64,000 nucleotides of DNA from Porphyrobacter sp. SLTP (GTDB lineage Bacteria; Pseudomonadota; Alphaproteobacteria; Sphingomonadales; Sphingomonadaceae): contig NZ_JAAALE010000005.1 in the NCBI RefSeq assembly GCF_009905735.1, positions 1-64,000 on the forward strand, in the 5' to 3' direction. A program made the position numbers and the translations under genes. Under the pieces are notes generated by a model. It saw only the letters and a program-made list of their open reading frames with translations, was not told the DNA's origin and ran no database searches. Below are positions 33,966-42,654 of the stretch, piece after piece. Numbering within the stretch: position 1 is the stretch's first letter; each line of letters opens with the position of its first letter.

Positions 33966-35120
33966 ATGATGCGCCTGTCCGATTGCCACAATATCGACGA
34001 TTTCCGTGTGCTGGCGAAGGCGCGCCTGCCCTTCCCCGTATTCGATTATATCGACGGCGCGGCGGATGATGAATTGACCAAGGCACGCAACACCGCTGCC
34101 TTTTCAGATGTCGATCTGGTGCCGGATGTGCTCGCAGGCGTGGCCGAGATCGATACGTCTTGCACCATCCTCGGGCGCAAGTCGGCACTGCCGCTGATGC
34201 TCTCCCCTACCGCGGTGCAGCGCGCCTTTCACTGGCAGGGGGAGCGGGCGGTGGCCAAGGCGGCGGAGAAATATGGGCTGTGGTTCGGCATTTCGAGCCT
34301 CGCCACGCGCTCGATCGAGGAAATCGCCGCACTCACCAGCGGGCCGAAGCTGTTCCAGCTCTATGTCCACAAGGACAAGGGGCTGAACACCCACATGATC
34401 GAGCGCTGTCAGGCAGCGAAGTTCGATGCGCTGGCGCTGACGGTCGACACCATTGTTTCGGGCAAGCGGGAGCGGTGTTTGCGGAGCGGCTTCACCACCC
34501 CGCCGCGATTCACGCCTGCGAGTATCTGGAGCTATGCCACCCGCCCGCGCTGGACGCTCGATTACGTGCTGCGCGAGAAGTTCCGCCTGCCCAATCTCGA
34601 CACTCATGTCACCGAGGGCAGTGGACAAGCGGTGAGCATCGCGCAGTATTTCAATACGATGCTCGACACCTCGATGGACTGGGACACCGCTGCCCGAATC
34701 CGCGAACAGTGGGGCGGCACGTTCGTTCTGAAGGGCGTGATGAGTGCCGCTGATGCCCGCCGCGCGGTCGCAATTGGCGCGGATGCGATCATGATCTCCA
34801 ACCACGGCGGCCGACAGCTGGACGGTAGCCGCGCGCCTTTCGACCAGCTCCCTGAAATCGTCGATGCCGTCGGCGGGCAGATTGAGATCATCTGCGATGG
34901 CGGCGTCCGGCGCGGAACCCATGTGATGAAAGCGCTATGTTCCGGCGCGACGGCGGCCTCGGGCGGGCGGCTGTATCTTTATGCCTTGGCGGCGGCGGGG
35001 CAAGACGGGGTCGAACGGGCGCTGGGCATCCTCAAAGACGAGATTGAGCGGGGCATGCGGCTGATGGGCGTGACCCGGATCGACCATCTGACATCCGACC
35101 GGCTTCGGCATCGGGGTTGA
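33966..35120 (+). CDS. FMN-dependent alpha-hydroxy-acid oxidase/dehydrogenase
   Basis: A 384-residue TIM-barrel flavoenzyme of the lactate dehydrogenase (cytochrome)/glycolate oxidase family. Visible are FPVFDYIDGAADDELT, FGISSLATRSIEEIA, LTVDTIVSGKRERCLRSGF and the active-site ISNHGGRQLDGSRAPFDQLP with the catalytic His, plus IICDGGVRRGTHV for FMN phosphate. After that point the usual LG-A-x-x-x-x-GR segment reads CSGATAASGGRLYLYAL. L-lactate is the likeliest substrate (lldD-like), but mandelate or glycolate cannot be excluded. Confidence 0.9.
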   Translation: MMRLSDCHNIDDFRVLAKARLPFPVFDYIDGAADDELTKARNTAAFSDVDLVPDVLAGVAEIDTSCTILGRKSALPLMLSPTAVQRAFHWQGERAVAKAAEKYGLWFGISSLATRSIEEIAALTSGPKLFQLYVHKDKGLNTHMIERCQAAKFDALALTVDTIVSGKRERCLRSGFTTPPRFTPASIWSYATRPRWTLDYVLREKFRLPNLDTHVTEGSGQAVSIAQYFNTMLDTSMDWDTAARIREQWGGTFVLKGVMSAADARRAVAIGADAIMISNHGGRQLDGSRAPFDQLPEIVDAVGGQIEIICDGGVRRGTHVMKALCSGATAASGGRLYLYALAAAGQDGVERALGILKDEIERGMRLMGVTRIDHLTSDRLRHRG

Positions 35121-35128
35121 CCTCTGCC

Positions 35129-35193
35129 CTCAAGTAGCGAAGCGGTAGGCAGCAAAGCACGCTCTCAAGTAGCGAAGCGGTAGGGCAGCAAAG
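35129..35193. repeat. Two tandem copies of a ~29-bp sequence (35-base period)
   Basis: CTCAAGTAGCGAAGCGGTAG followed by (G)GCAGCAAAG occurs at 35129 and 35164. It lies in the 139-base gap between the hydroxy-acid oxidase and the I78 lipoprotein gene. Confidence 0.85.
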
Positions 35194-35259
35194 AATGTCA
35201 TAATCCGGTAACGCAAAAGGCGTTTTGGCGAGCGAACCCTACGGAATGGACCGACACCC

Positions 35260-35730
35260 ATGATCACCGCAGCCCGCACCCTGCCCTTGGCCCTCGCCGC
35301 CCTCGCCGCCCTCGCCCTCACCGCTTGCGGAAGCGAGCCTGAGCAGCCGGGCAATGACGCCGAAAGCTTCGCCGCCCGGATCGGCGCGGGCGAGGCGACA
35401 CCTGCGCCCGGCGCAACGCCCGCACCTGCGGCAACAGCCACGCCGCAGCTCGCGACCCCGCTGCCCGGTGCGGCGCCCGGCCCCTTCGCCAAGGGCACGC
35501 TGACCGATCCCGCCTCGCGCACCTGCGGCGCACCGCTGATGGGGCCGTTCATCGGCAAGCTCGCCGATCAGAACACCCGCGCCGAGATTGCCAAGATGCT
35601 CGGCCGGACCGACAATCTGCGCTTCGTCGCCTATGGCAGCGCCGGGACGGTCAACCCCGACGCCAGCAATCCGCGCCTGTCGATCATGCTCGACGCGCAG
35701 AACATCATTCGGGATGCGCGCTGTGGCTGA
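35260..35730 (+). CDS. I78 family peptidase inhibitor lipoprotein
   Basis: A 156-residue lipoprotein: the signal peptide ends in the lipobox LTAC (Cys at about residue 22). A Pro/Ala/Thr-rich spacer follows to about residue 85. The C-terminal ~70 residues have a Cys pair (CGAPLMGPFIGK and DARCG) and NPRLSIMLDAQNIIRDARCG, the pattern of I78 inhibitors related to Aspergillus elastase inhibitor. It would guard periplasmic proteins from serine peptidases; this is inferred from the family. Confidence 0.78.
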   Translation: MITAARTLPLALAALAALALTACGSEPEQPGNDAESFAARIGAGEATPAPGATPAPAATATPQLATPLPGAAPGPFAKGTLTDPASRTCGAPLMGPFIGKLADQNTRAEIAKMLGRTDNLRFVAYGSAGTVNPDASNPRLSIMLDAQNIIRDARCG

Positions 35731-35761
35731 CCGCTTCCCTGAAACAAGCGCCATTCCCGGC

Positions 35762-35790
35762 TTGCACCTCGCGCAATAATCGGCATAGAC
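35762..35790 (+). promoter_or_regulatory. Candidate leuA promoter
   Basis: TTGCAC at 35762 and ATAGAC at 35785 with a 17-base spacer. Transcription would begin at about 35797-35798, on the leader ORF's own ATG. The -10 is a moderate match; prediction only. Confidence 0.4.
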
Positions 35791-35797
35791 AGCTCGC

Positions 35798-35848
35798 ATG
35801 ACGCGGAACGGACTTACGCTGCTTCGACTTATGCGCCCTTGGGCGTAG
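35798..35848 (+). CDS. leuA leader peptide (Leu-rich)
   Basis: A 16-codon ORF, MTRNGLTLLRLMRPWA, with four Leu codons (CTT, CTG, CTT, CTT) within seven codons. It lies 87 bases before leuA. There is no Shine-Dalgarno, and the predicted transcription start coincides with its ATG, so translation may be leaderless. Clustered codons for the pathway's end product directly before the biosynthetic gene is the hallmark of ribosome-mediated attenuation. Too short for standard gene callers. Confidence 0.7.
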   Translation: MTRNGLTLLRLMRPWA

Positions 35849-35915
35849 GCGGCCGCGCGCGAAGATCAGCGCGGCACCGCTCCCAAGGGTAACCTGCCGC
35901 AGCTTCCCATTCCCT
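35836..35915 (+). promoter_or_regulatory. Candidate leuA attenuator RNA with exclusive pairings
   Basis: CCCTTGGG at 35836-35843 (end of the leader ORF) is complementary to CCCAAGGG at 35882-35889. The latter can alternatively pair through AAGGG with CCCTT near 35911-35915. A strong hairpin GCCGCGC/GCGCGGC (35852-35875) lies between. No U-tract follows, so if functional it may act on translation or Rho access rather than as a simple terminator. Confidence 0.5.
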
Positions 35916-35935
35916 TTCGCGACGAGCCATCCACC

Positions 35936-37624
35936 ATGCCCATGCTCAAGCAGCCTTCCGCCAAGTATCGCCCGTTCGGTCAGATCAACCTGCCCGATCG
36001 CCAGTGGCCTTCCCGCATGATCGAGAAAGCCCCGCGCTGGCTCTCGACCGATCTGCGTGACGGCAACCAATCGATCATCGATCCGATGGACGCAGTGAAG
36101 AAGCGCCGCTTCTTCGACCTGCTGCTGGAAATCGGCGTCAAGGAAATCGAAGTCGGCTTCCCCAGCGCAGGCGCGACCGAGTTCGATTTCATCTCCGGCT
36201 TGGTGAAGTCCGACGCGATCCCCGAAGACGTGATCGTGCAGGTGCTCACCCAAAGCCGCGAAGACCTGATCCGCACCAGCTTCGCCAGTCTCGAAGGCGC
36301 GCGCGCGGCCATCGTCCACCTCTACAACGCGGTCAGCCCTGCATGGCGCGACATCGTGTTCCGTATGAGCAAGGACGAGGTGAAGGCCATCGCCGTCGCG
36401 GGCGCGAAGGTAATGCGCGATGAAGCCGCGCGCTATCCCGACACCGATTGGCACTTCCAGTATTCGCCCGAAACCTTCTCCACCGCCGAGCTCGATTTCA
36501 GCATCGAAGTCTGCGCGGCGGTGATGGAGGTGCTCCAGCCCACGCCGGAACACCCGATCATCCTCAACCTGCCCGCCACGGTCGAAGCGGCGACGCCCAA
36601 TATCTACGCCGACCAGATCGAGTATTTCGGACGGCATCTGCCGAACCGCGAAAGCGCGGTCCTCTCGCTCCACACGCACAACGACCGCGGCACCGGCGTC
36701 GCCGCGGCAGAACTGGGGCTGATGGCGGGCGCAGACCGCGTCGAAGGTTGCCTGTTTGGCAATGGCGAGCGCACCGGCAATTGCTGCCTCGTGACCATGG
36801 CACTCAATCTCTACACGCAGGGCGTCGATCCAGAGCTCGACTTCTCGGACATCGACCGGGTGATCGAGACGGTCGAATATTGCAATGACATCCCCGTCCA
36901 CCAGCGCCACCCCTATGGCGGAGAATTGGTCTACACCGCCTTCTCGGGCAGCCATCAGGACGCAATCAAAAAAGGCTTCGAGGCCCGCGATACGCAGAAT
37001 GACGAGCAATGGCGCGTGCCCTATCTGCCGATCGATCCGGCCGATCTCGGGCGCAGCTATGAAGCCGTGATCCGGGTCAATTCGCAGTCCGGCAAGGGCG
37101 GGTTCGCTTGGGTGCTGGAGAAGGATCAGGGTCTCAAACTGCCAAAGAAGATGCAGGCCGATTTCTCCCGCCATGTGCAGCACATGGCCGACGAATTAGG
37201 CCGCGAACTCAATGCAGCCGACATCTGGGACGCCTTCCGCAAGGCCTATCACGTCAAGACCCACCCGAAGCATTTCCAGCTGGTCCGCTACGAGGAAAGC
37301 CGCGCGACCGATGGCACCCGCATCTTTGCCGGGACCATTGCGGTCGAAGGCGCCGAACAGAGCGTGTCCGGCCGGGGCAATGGCCTCATCTCCAGCGTGA
37401 TGGGCACCCTGCGCGAAGCCTTCGGGGTCGAGCTTGAGGTGGTCGATTACACCGAGCACGCTTTGGGTGCCGGCACGGATGCGCGGGCCGCTGCTTACCT
37501 TGAATGCCGCGCCCCCGATGGCCGCACGATCTGGGGCTGCGGGATCGACGAGGACATCGCCACGGCGAGCGTCCGCGCGGTACTGAGCGCCGCCAACGCG
37601 GCCGTCGCGTCCCCCGCCACCTGA
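35936..37624 (+). CDS. leuA: 2-isopropylmalate synthase
   Basis: Commits 2-ketoisovalerate and acetyl-CoA to leucine synthesis. The 562-residue protein belongs to the longer LeuA type that begins with KYRPFGQINLPDRQWPSR. The catalytic TIM barrel has STDLRDGNQS (metal Asp), LHTHNDRGTGVAAAELG (HxH metal ligands) and GNGERTGNCCLV. The C-terminal LeuA_dimer domain (DGTRIFAGTIAVEGAEQSVS) is the leucine-feedback site. A Leu-rich leader ORF precedes it. Confidence 0.97.
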   Translation: MPMLKQPSAKYRPFGQINLPDRQWPSRMIEKAPRWLSTDLRDGNQSIIDPMDAVKKRRFFDLLLEIGVKEIEVGFPSAGATEFDFISGLVKSDAIPEDVIVQVLTQSREDLIRTSFASLEGARAAIVHLYNAVSPAWRDIVFRMSKDEVKAIAVAGAKVMRDEAARYPDTDWHFQYSPETFSTAELDFSIEVCAAVMEVLQPTPEHPIILNLPATVEAATPNIYADQIEYFGRHLPNRESAVLSLHTHNDRGTGVAAAELGLMAGADRVEGCLFGNGERTGNCCLVTMALNLYTQGVDPELDFSDIDRVIETVEYCNDIPVHQRHPYGGELVYTAFSGSHQDAIKKGFEARDTQNDEQWRVPYLPIDPADLGRSYEAVIRVNSQSGKGGFAWVLEKDQGLKLPKKMQADFSRHVQHMADELGRELNAADIWDAFRKAYHVKTHPKHFQLVRYEESRATDGTRIFAGTIAVEGAEQSVSGRGNGLISSVMGTLREAFGVELEVVDYTEHALGAGTDARAAAYLECRAPDGRTIWGCGIDEDIATASVRAVLSAANAAVASPAT

Positions 37625-37689
37625 CCGCCCGCGCTTGCGCCGCGCCGGATTTCGGCGCAACTTGGGCGGCAAGGGAGGAGAGGCAGGCA

Positions 37690-38475
37690 ATGACCAGTTG
37701 GGAGCAAAATCCCCCCATCCCGACCGCGCCCGTGGGGCCGCAGATCGCGGATGACCTTGCATGGAGCGACCTCACGGCCGCACTCGGCGCAGGCTGGCGC
37801 GATTTTCTCGCCATGCCGCGCTTCGGGCTGTTCTTCGGCGGCGTCTATGTGCTGGCTGGCCTGGCAATCGGGTGGTTCACGGTCACTGGCGGGGAACTGA
37901 CGTGGTTGATCCCGGCGATTGCGGGCTTCCCGCTGGTCGCGCCGTTTGTCGCTGTAGGCCTGTATGAAGCAAGCCGCCGCCGCGCCGCCGGAGAGCCCTT
38001 GTCATGGCGCGCGGTGCTGGGCGCGCTCAAAGGCCACGGTGACGATCAGATCCTGTCGATGGGTGTGATCGTGTTCGTCGCCTTCTCGTTCTGGATGATC
38101 GTGGCCCATGCGATTTTCGCGGTGTTCATGGCGGAAAGCGGAATGGGTCACGATCCGATCGCCGCCTTCCTCACGCCGCCGGGGCTCGCCATGCTGGCGG
38201 TAGGAAGCGCGGTCGGCGGACTGATGGCCTTTGCATTCTACGCGATGTCCGTGATCAGCCTGCCGCTGCTGGTGGAACGCAAGGTCGATTTCCTCACCGC
38301 CATTTTCACGAGCCTCGGCGTAGTGCGGCGCAATTTCGCGGTCATGCTCGGCTGGGCGGCGGTGATTGCCGCGCTGCTGTTCGTGGCTATGCTGCCGGGG
38401 TTCCTCGGGCTGATCGTGGCCTTGCCGGTGCTGGGCCACGCGACATGGCATCTTTATGTCCGGGCGGTGGGCTGA
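37690..38475 (+). CDS. DUF2189 family membrane protein
   Basis: A 261-residue protein with about six membrane helices. The conserved start of the domain (DLAWSDLTAALGAGWRDFLA), the GFPLVAPFVAVGLYEASRR segment and SLPLLVERKVDFLTAIFTS match DUF2189. Function unknown. It starts 65 bases after leuA. Confidence 0.88.
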   Translation: MTSWEQNPPIPTAPVGPQIADDLAWSDLTAALGAGWRDFLAMPRFGLFFGGVYVLAGLAIGWFTVTGGELTWLIPAIAGFPLVAPFVAVGLYEASRRRAAGEPLSWRAVLGALKGHGDDQILSMGVIVFVAFSFWMIVAHAIFAVFMAESGMGHDPIAAFLTPPGLAMLAVGSAVGGLMAFAFYAMSVISLPLLVERKVDFLTAIFTSLGVVRRNFAVMLGWAAVIAALLFVAMLPGFLGLIVALPVLGHATWHLYVRAVG

Positions 38476-38508
38476 CGGCCATTCACATAACAACAAGCGG
38501 AGAGAGCC

Positions 38509-39570
38509 TTGAACACCCCGACCCACGCGCGCGAGGACATCCTCGAACCTGATCTGCCGATCATCGACCCGCATCATCACCTGTGGGATTTGCGGCCGAT
38601 GCTGGGCATGTTCCCCGAACCGCATCACCACTTCGTCGCCGCGCTGGTCGACAATGCGCATTATGCCTTCGACCAACTTCACGCCCATCTGACCACCGGC
38701 CACAATATCATCGGCACGGTCTTCATGGAGTGCGGGGCGTTCTACAACGGGTCCTATGGCGATGCCTTGAAGCCGGTGGGCGAAGTGGAGTTCGTGAACG
38801 GCGTCGCGGCGCAATCGGCGAGCGGATTGTATGGCCCATCACGCTATTGCGCAGGCATTGTCGGCCACGCCAATCTGATGCTGGGTAGCGAGGCGGGCGC
38901 GGTGCTTGATGCGCTTCAGGCGGCGGCCCCGCGCCGGTTCAAAGGCATCCGCCACGCCGGGGCCTGGGATGCGGACGCCAATGTCCTCGGGCCGCCGTTC
39001 CACCACCCTGAAGGCCTCTACCGCGAGGCAACTTTCCGCCAAGGCTTCGCCGAACTTGGCAAGCGCGGGATGACCTTCGATGCCTGGGTGCTCGAGCCGC
39101 AGCTACCCGACGTGATCGATCTGGCGCGCGCCTTCCCCGATCAGCCGATCTGCCTCGACCATTGCGGCACGCCGGTGGGGGTCTCGGCCTACAAGGGCAA
39201 GCTGCACGAACGCTTTGACGAATGGCGGCGCAATATCCACGAGCTCGCCACGTGCGAGAACGTCGTGGTGAAGCTCGGCGGTCTCGCCATGGCGTTCTGC
39301 GCCCTGCCCGAAGATGGCCCCGCCGCGGGCCACGGATCGGAGCATCTGGCGGCGCTGTGGCGGCCCTATATCGAAACCTGCATCGAGGCCTTTGGCCCCG
39401 AACGCGCGATGTTCGAGAGCAATTATCCGGTCGATTACTGGGGTGCGGATTACGCCGTGCTGTGGAACGCCTTCAAGCGCCTCACCCGCAGCGCCAACGC
39501 GGAGGAGAAGGCGGCGCTCTATGCCGGGACGGCGGCGCGGTTCTACGGGATCGAACATCTGCTCGCCTGA
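38509..39570 (+). CDS. Amidohydrolase-family TIM-barrel hydrolase
   Basis: A 353-residue amidohydrolase_2-type protein related to lactonases, decarboxylases and 2-pyrone-4,6-dicarboxylate hydrolase-like enzymes. IIDPHHHLWDL carries the metal HxH, LDHCGTPVG the later His and FESNYPVDYWG the terminal Asp/Pro segment. A TTG start with GGAGAGAG 6 bases upstream is used. Substrate unknown; it is not linked to an obvious aromatic-degradation cluster. Confidence 0.87.
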   Translation: MNTPTHAREDILEPDLPIIDPHHHLWDLRPMLGMFPEPHHHFVAALVDNAHYAFDQLHAHLTTGHNIIGTVFMECGAFYNGSYGDALKPVGEVEFVNGVAAQSASGLYGPSRYCAGIVGHANLMLGSEAGAVLDALQAAAPRRFKGIRHAGAWDADANVLGPPFHHPEGLYREATFRQGFAELGKRGMTFDAWVLEPQLPDVIDLARAFPDQPICLDHCGTPVGVSAYKGKLHERFDEWRRNIHELATCENVVVKLGGLAMAFCALPEDGPAAGHGSEHLAALWRPYIETCIEAFGPERAMFESNYPVDYWGADYAVLWNAFKRLTRSANAEEKAALYAGTAARFYGIEHLLA

Positions 39571-39653
39571 GGCCCCTCAAAATCACGCTTGGCAGGGGCG
39601 GAACCGGCGCTAGAGACGCGGGTTAAAGCCGAACACGTTTTCAGGAGAAACCC

Positions 39654-40658
39654 ATGCCGCTTCCCGCCCCGTTCGATCGCTTGCGCCTGCCGCTGATCGG
39701 ATCGCCGCTGTTCATCGTCTCGGGCCCCGAACTGGTGATCGCGCAGTGCAAGGCGGGGATTATCGGCAGCTTCCCGGCGCTGAACGCGCGGCCGCAATCG
39801 CAGCTGGACGAATGGCTCCACCAGATCACCGAGGAACTGGCCGCCCACAACCGCGCCCATCCCGACCGTCCGGCGGCACCCTATGCGGTCAACCAGATCG
39901 TCCACAAGACCAACGACCGTGTCGACGCCGACATGGCGACCTGCGAAAAGTGGCAAGTGCCGATGGTCATTACCTCGCTGGGCGCGCGCGAGGATATCTA
40001 CACCGCCGTGCGCAACTGGGGCGGTGTCACGATGCACGACGTGATCAACAATCGCTTCGCTCGCAAGGCGATCGAAAAGGGCGCAACCGGTCTGATCCCT
40101 GTGGCCGCAGGCGCAGGCGGTCACGCTGGCGCCCTGTCGCCCTTCGCGCTGATGCAGGAAATCCGCGAGTGGTTTGACGGCCTCGTCGCGCTCTCCGGTT
40201 CGGTCGGCCACGGCGCAACGATCCTCGCCGCCCAGGCCCTGCGCGCCGACTTCGCCTATGCCGGGAGCGCTTTCATTGCCACCAAGGAAGCCAACGCCAC
40301 CGATGGCTACAAGAACGGCATCGTCGAAGGCTCGTCGGAAGGGATCGTCTACACCAACCTGTTCACCGGTGTGCACGGCAACTACCTGCGCTCCTCGATC
40401 GAGGCGGCGGGGATGGACCCGGATAACCTGCCCGTCAGCGATCCCAGCAAGATGAACTTCGGCAGCGGCGGCAACACCAAGGCCAAGGCGTGGAAGGACA
40501 TCTGGGGCTCGGGTCAGGGCATCGGTCCGATCAAGGAAGTCGGCACGGTCGAGGATCTAGTCGCCCGGTTCGAGCGCGAATATCACGCGGCCAAGGCGCA
40601 GCTGCTCGCCAATTCGGGCTATGCCTCATGGGGTGCCATGGCCGAGGCTGCAGAGTAG
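39654..40658 (+). CDS. Nitronate monooxygenase family flavoprotein
   Basis: A 334-residue FMN TIM-barrel protein of the 2-nitropropane dioxygenase/nitronate monooxygenase family. It shows SPLFIVSGPELVIAQCKAG, GSFPALNARP, AAGAGGHAGALSPFALMQEI (with the active-site His) and the phosphate-binding YAGSAFIATKEA. The family detoxifies propionate 3-nitronate, or reduces quinones in related members. Its 3' end overlaps the convergent AHH nuclease gene by 40 bases. Confidence 0.9.
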   Translation: MPLPAPFDRLRLPLIGSPLFIVSGPELVIAQCKAGIIGSFPALNARPQSQLDEWLHQITEELAAHNRAHPDRPAAPYAVNQIVHKTNDRVDADMATCEKWQVPMVITSLGAREDIYTAVRNWGGVTMHDVINNRFARKAIEKGATGLIPVAAGAGGHAGALSPFALMQEIREWFDGLVALSGSVGHGATILAAQALRADFAYAGSAFIATKEANATDGYKNGIVEGSSEGIVYTNLFTGVHGNYLRSSIEAAGMDPDNLPVSDPSKMNFGSGGNTKAKAWKDIWGSGQGIGPIKEVGTVEDLVARFEREYHAAKAQLLANSGYASWGAMAEAAE

Positions 40659-41179
40659 GAATGTTCCGCTGACCACAGCATCTCGGCCATCGCGTCGAGC
40701 TCGCTGAAATCAAAGCCGGTGCCGAGCGGGTCCTTGCGATTGAGCAGGACCCGCCGGCGCTGTGCCAGCAACTGCCGCCGCAGAGCGCATTGCAACAAGT
40801 GGAGCCGCAGCAGCGCTTCATCCAGCGCCGCTTCGGGATTACCGTGCCTGACAATCGACCAACGCGCCTCGATCTGGCCGACACGGGCAATCACCACTTC
40901 ATTGTAACGCCGATGCGGGCCGCGGTGGAGCGGCATCCCGGTGCTGACGCTGGCTGTCTCGGTCGCAGGCAGCAGCAGGCCGTTGCGGCGGAAATCGTCA
41001 AACCCAACCCGCGCCCGCCCGACGTTAGCAAACAGCGCACCAAAGCAGCGTTGCGAGAGCAGCTGTCTCGGCAGCAGGTGATGGCGTTGCAGGCCGGGAT
41101 CGTAAGCCTGCGCGCCCGGCCTGTTGACCGAGCGAAATGCGATGACATTCAGACTGACAGCGCGACCCCAAGGCGGCAT
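40619..41179 (-). CDS. AHH/HNH-type nuclease domain protein
   Basis: A 186-residue protein. LQRHHLLPRQLL, then FDDFRRNGLLLPAT, then MPLHRGPHRRYNEVV form the pattern of AHH nucleases of the HNH/Endo VII superfamily: the catalytic HH pair, the Asn-Gly hinge and the later metal-binding His residues. AHH domains are frequent toxins in polymorphic secretion-linked systems, but this one has no long delivery domain. Its ATG is immediately after the TAG of the upstream gene (TAGATG), so the two are translationally coupled. Confidence 0.78.
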   Translation of the reverse strand: MPPWGRAVSLNVIAFRSVNRPGAQAYDPGLQRHHLLPRQLLSQRCFGALFANVGRARVGFDDFRRNGLLLPATETASVSTGMPLHRGPHRRYNEVVIARVGQIEARWSIVRHGNPEAALDEALLRLHLLQCALRRQLLAQRRRVLLNRKDPLGTGFDFSELDAMAEMLWSAEHSYSAASAMAPHEA

Positions 41180-42004
41180 CTATTCACGCCACACGCTGAT
41201 AAGCGCTCGCTCGCGCGAGGGTCGCAAAACCAGTCGGGAGCCATCTGGCGCGGTGATGCGATCATCCGCCTCCAGCCCGCCCATGAGGATGAGGTGATTG
41301 ACCAGACGGATCGCAAGCCGGGTCGCCGCCACCCGGTCGGCGCTGAGCGGTGGTTCGATCCGCAGTTCCCGATCAATCCAGAATGCCAGCCCCACGCTGT
41401 GCAGCGCGCCATCGGGCGCTTCGACAAAGGCGGTCAGCCCCAAGGCCGGGAATGGTCCGCTATCGAGCCAAGCAGTGGTGACGGATTCGAAAAACCGCCG
41501 CCCCATCACACTGCCCGCCGGTTCCCATCCGACGGCAAGGAGATCATCAAATTGCCGCACCAGATCGCAGGCAAGCGCCATCATCGTGCGGATCACCGGC
41601 ATGCTCTTTGCCGCAGCGGCGATATGCGGCCCGGGTCGCAGCGTCATCGCTTCGTGGTCACCCAGATCCGGCAGCCCGGGCAGATCGAAGCGCTGTCGCA
41701 GTTCGGGCAAGGGGCTTTCGGGTCCAGGGGCAAGGCCAGTGAGATCGAAGGTGAGCCCATCGCGCACCATTTCCAGCCAGTGCTGATCCTTGGGGCTCAA
41801 CACTTCGGCTTGAGGCGCGTCCGCGCGAATGGGATCGTGGCTGATGCTGACCGCCGGACAACGCGCCGCAAACGCCCTGATCGCATCCCGATCCGGCCGC
41901 TTGCCATGAGCAAACAGCAAATGCAGTTCAGCGTGATCAGCGCGCTGCGATTGTGGAATTGCCCCGCCCCCTTCGACCGCCCCTGAAAGGCGCTTAATCC
42001 GCAC
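41180..42004 (-). CDS. Uncharacterised protein, partner of the AHH nuclease
   Basis: About 274 residues from a GTG at 42004, the last start before the clearly coding part (HAELHLLFAHGKRPDRDAIR). Upstream frame extension to 42268 reads as low-quality sequence. Later segments such as GLTAFVEAPDGALHSVGLAF and LGGLEADDRI-like turn (MGGLEADDRITAPDG) faintly recall DUF4261, without certainty. No catalytic motif or membrane segment is visible. It is directly coupled to the AHH nuclease gene, so an immunity, accessory or substrate-linked role is possible but unproven. Confidence 0.65.
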   Translation of the reverse strand: MRIKRLSGAVEGGGAIPQSQRADHAELHLLFAHGKRPDRDAIRAFAARCPAVSISHDPIRADAPQAEVLSPKDQHWLEMVRDGLTFDLTGLAPGPESPLPELRQRFDLPGLPDLGDHEAMTLRPGPHIAAAAKSMPVIRTMMALACDLVRQFDDLLAVGWEPAGSVMGRRFFESVTTAWLDSGPFPALGLTAFVEAPDGALHSVGLAFWIDRELRIEPPLSADRVAATRLAIRLVNHLILMGGLEADDRITAPDGSRLVLRPSRERALISVWRE

Positions 42005-42074
42005 ACTAATTGACGGCTTTGCCTTTTGTCGTCGAGTCACCCAACCGCCCACCAGTACCGTTCTGGAGCAATCT

Positions 42075-42572
42075 CTAGAACAGCCCAAGCCGGAGCCCTT
42101 CGGCCATGGCGGCGCCGATGTCGTGACACTGATCCAGGCTCTCGTCCGGGACAATTTTGGGTGCCGTGATGGCTTCAGGGATTTGCGCTGCCAGATTGAC
42201 GATGCAGGGTTCGACAACACGCCGCAAGCGCCACCCGGTCGCGATCCGGTCAATCTGGCGCGTGGCACCCTCGCCGTCCGATCCGGCAGCGATCAGCGTG
42301 GCATAGGGCCGACCTTCAATCTGCCCGAGCACGGGGTAATAGGCGCGGTCGAACATCTCCTTCATCAGCCCGCTCATGCTGCCGAGGTTTTCGGGGCAGC
42401 AGAAGATGTAGCCGTCCGCTGCCAGCAGCATTTCGGGCAAAGTATCACTGGCGGACACCAGCAAGGCGGCGGCCCCTGCCCCAGCGGCCGCAGCCTCCGC
42501 CATAGCCGCGCTCGCACCGGTGCGGCTGTGCCAGATGATCAACAGGCATGGATCGGCAGATGCGGTGGTCAT
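42075..42572 (-). CDS. Flavodoxin-fold protein / NAD(P)H-dependent reductase-like
   Basis: A 165-residue single-domain flavoprotein. WHSRTGASAAMAEAA is the FMN phosphate loop and ADGYIFCCPENLGSMSGLMK the second flavin-binding segment typical of the flavodoxin/NADPH-dependent FMN reductase superfamily. The start MTTASADP was chosen over an upstream codon. Partner or substrate unknown. It lies 70 bases upstream of the AHH pair and is divergent from recJ. Confidence 0.85.
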   Translation of the reverse strand: MTTASADPCLLIIWHSRTGASAAMAEAAAAGAGAAALLVSASDTLPEMLLAADGYIFCCPENLGSMSGLMKEMFDRAYYPVLGQIEGRPYATLIAAGSDGEGATRQIDRIATGWRLRRVVEPCIVNLAAQIPEAITAPKIVPDESLDQCHDIGAAMAEGLRLGLF

Positions 42573-42654
42573 GGCGCAAGGCTGGGCTTTGCGCCTGTCG
42601 ATTGTCAACCGCCCGCACCTGTCAGCGGCCAAGGAGTTGCGCTAGAACGCCCGC

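Noticed and set aside
35129..35193. Possible CRISPR array
   Set aside because: Only two units, spacer of about 6 bases, no cas genes nearby.
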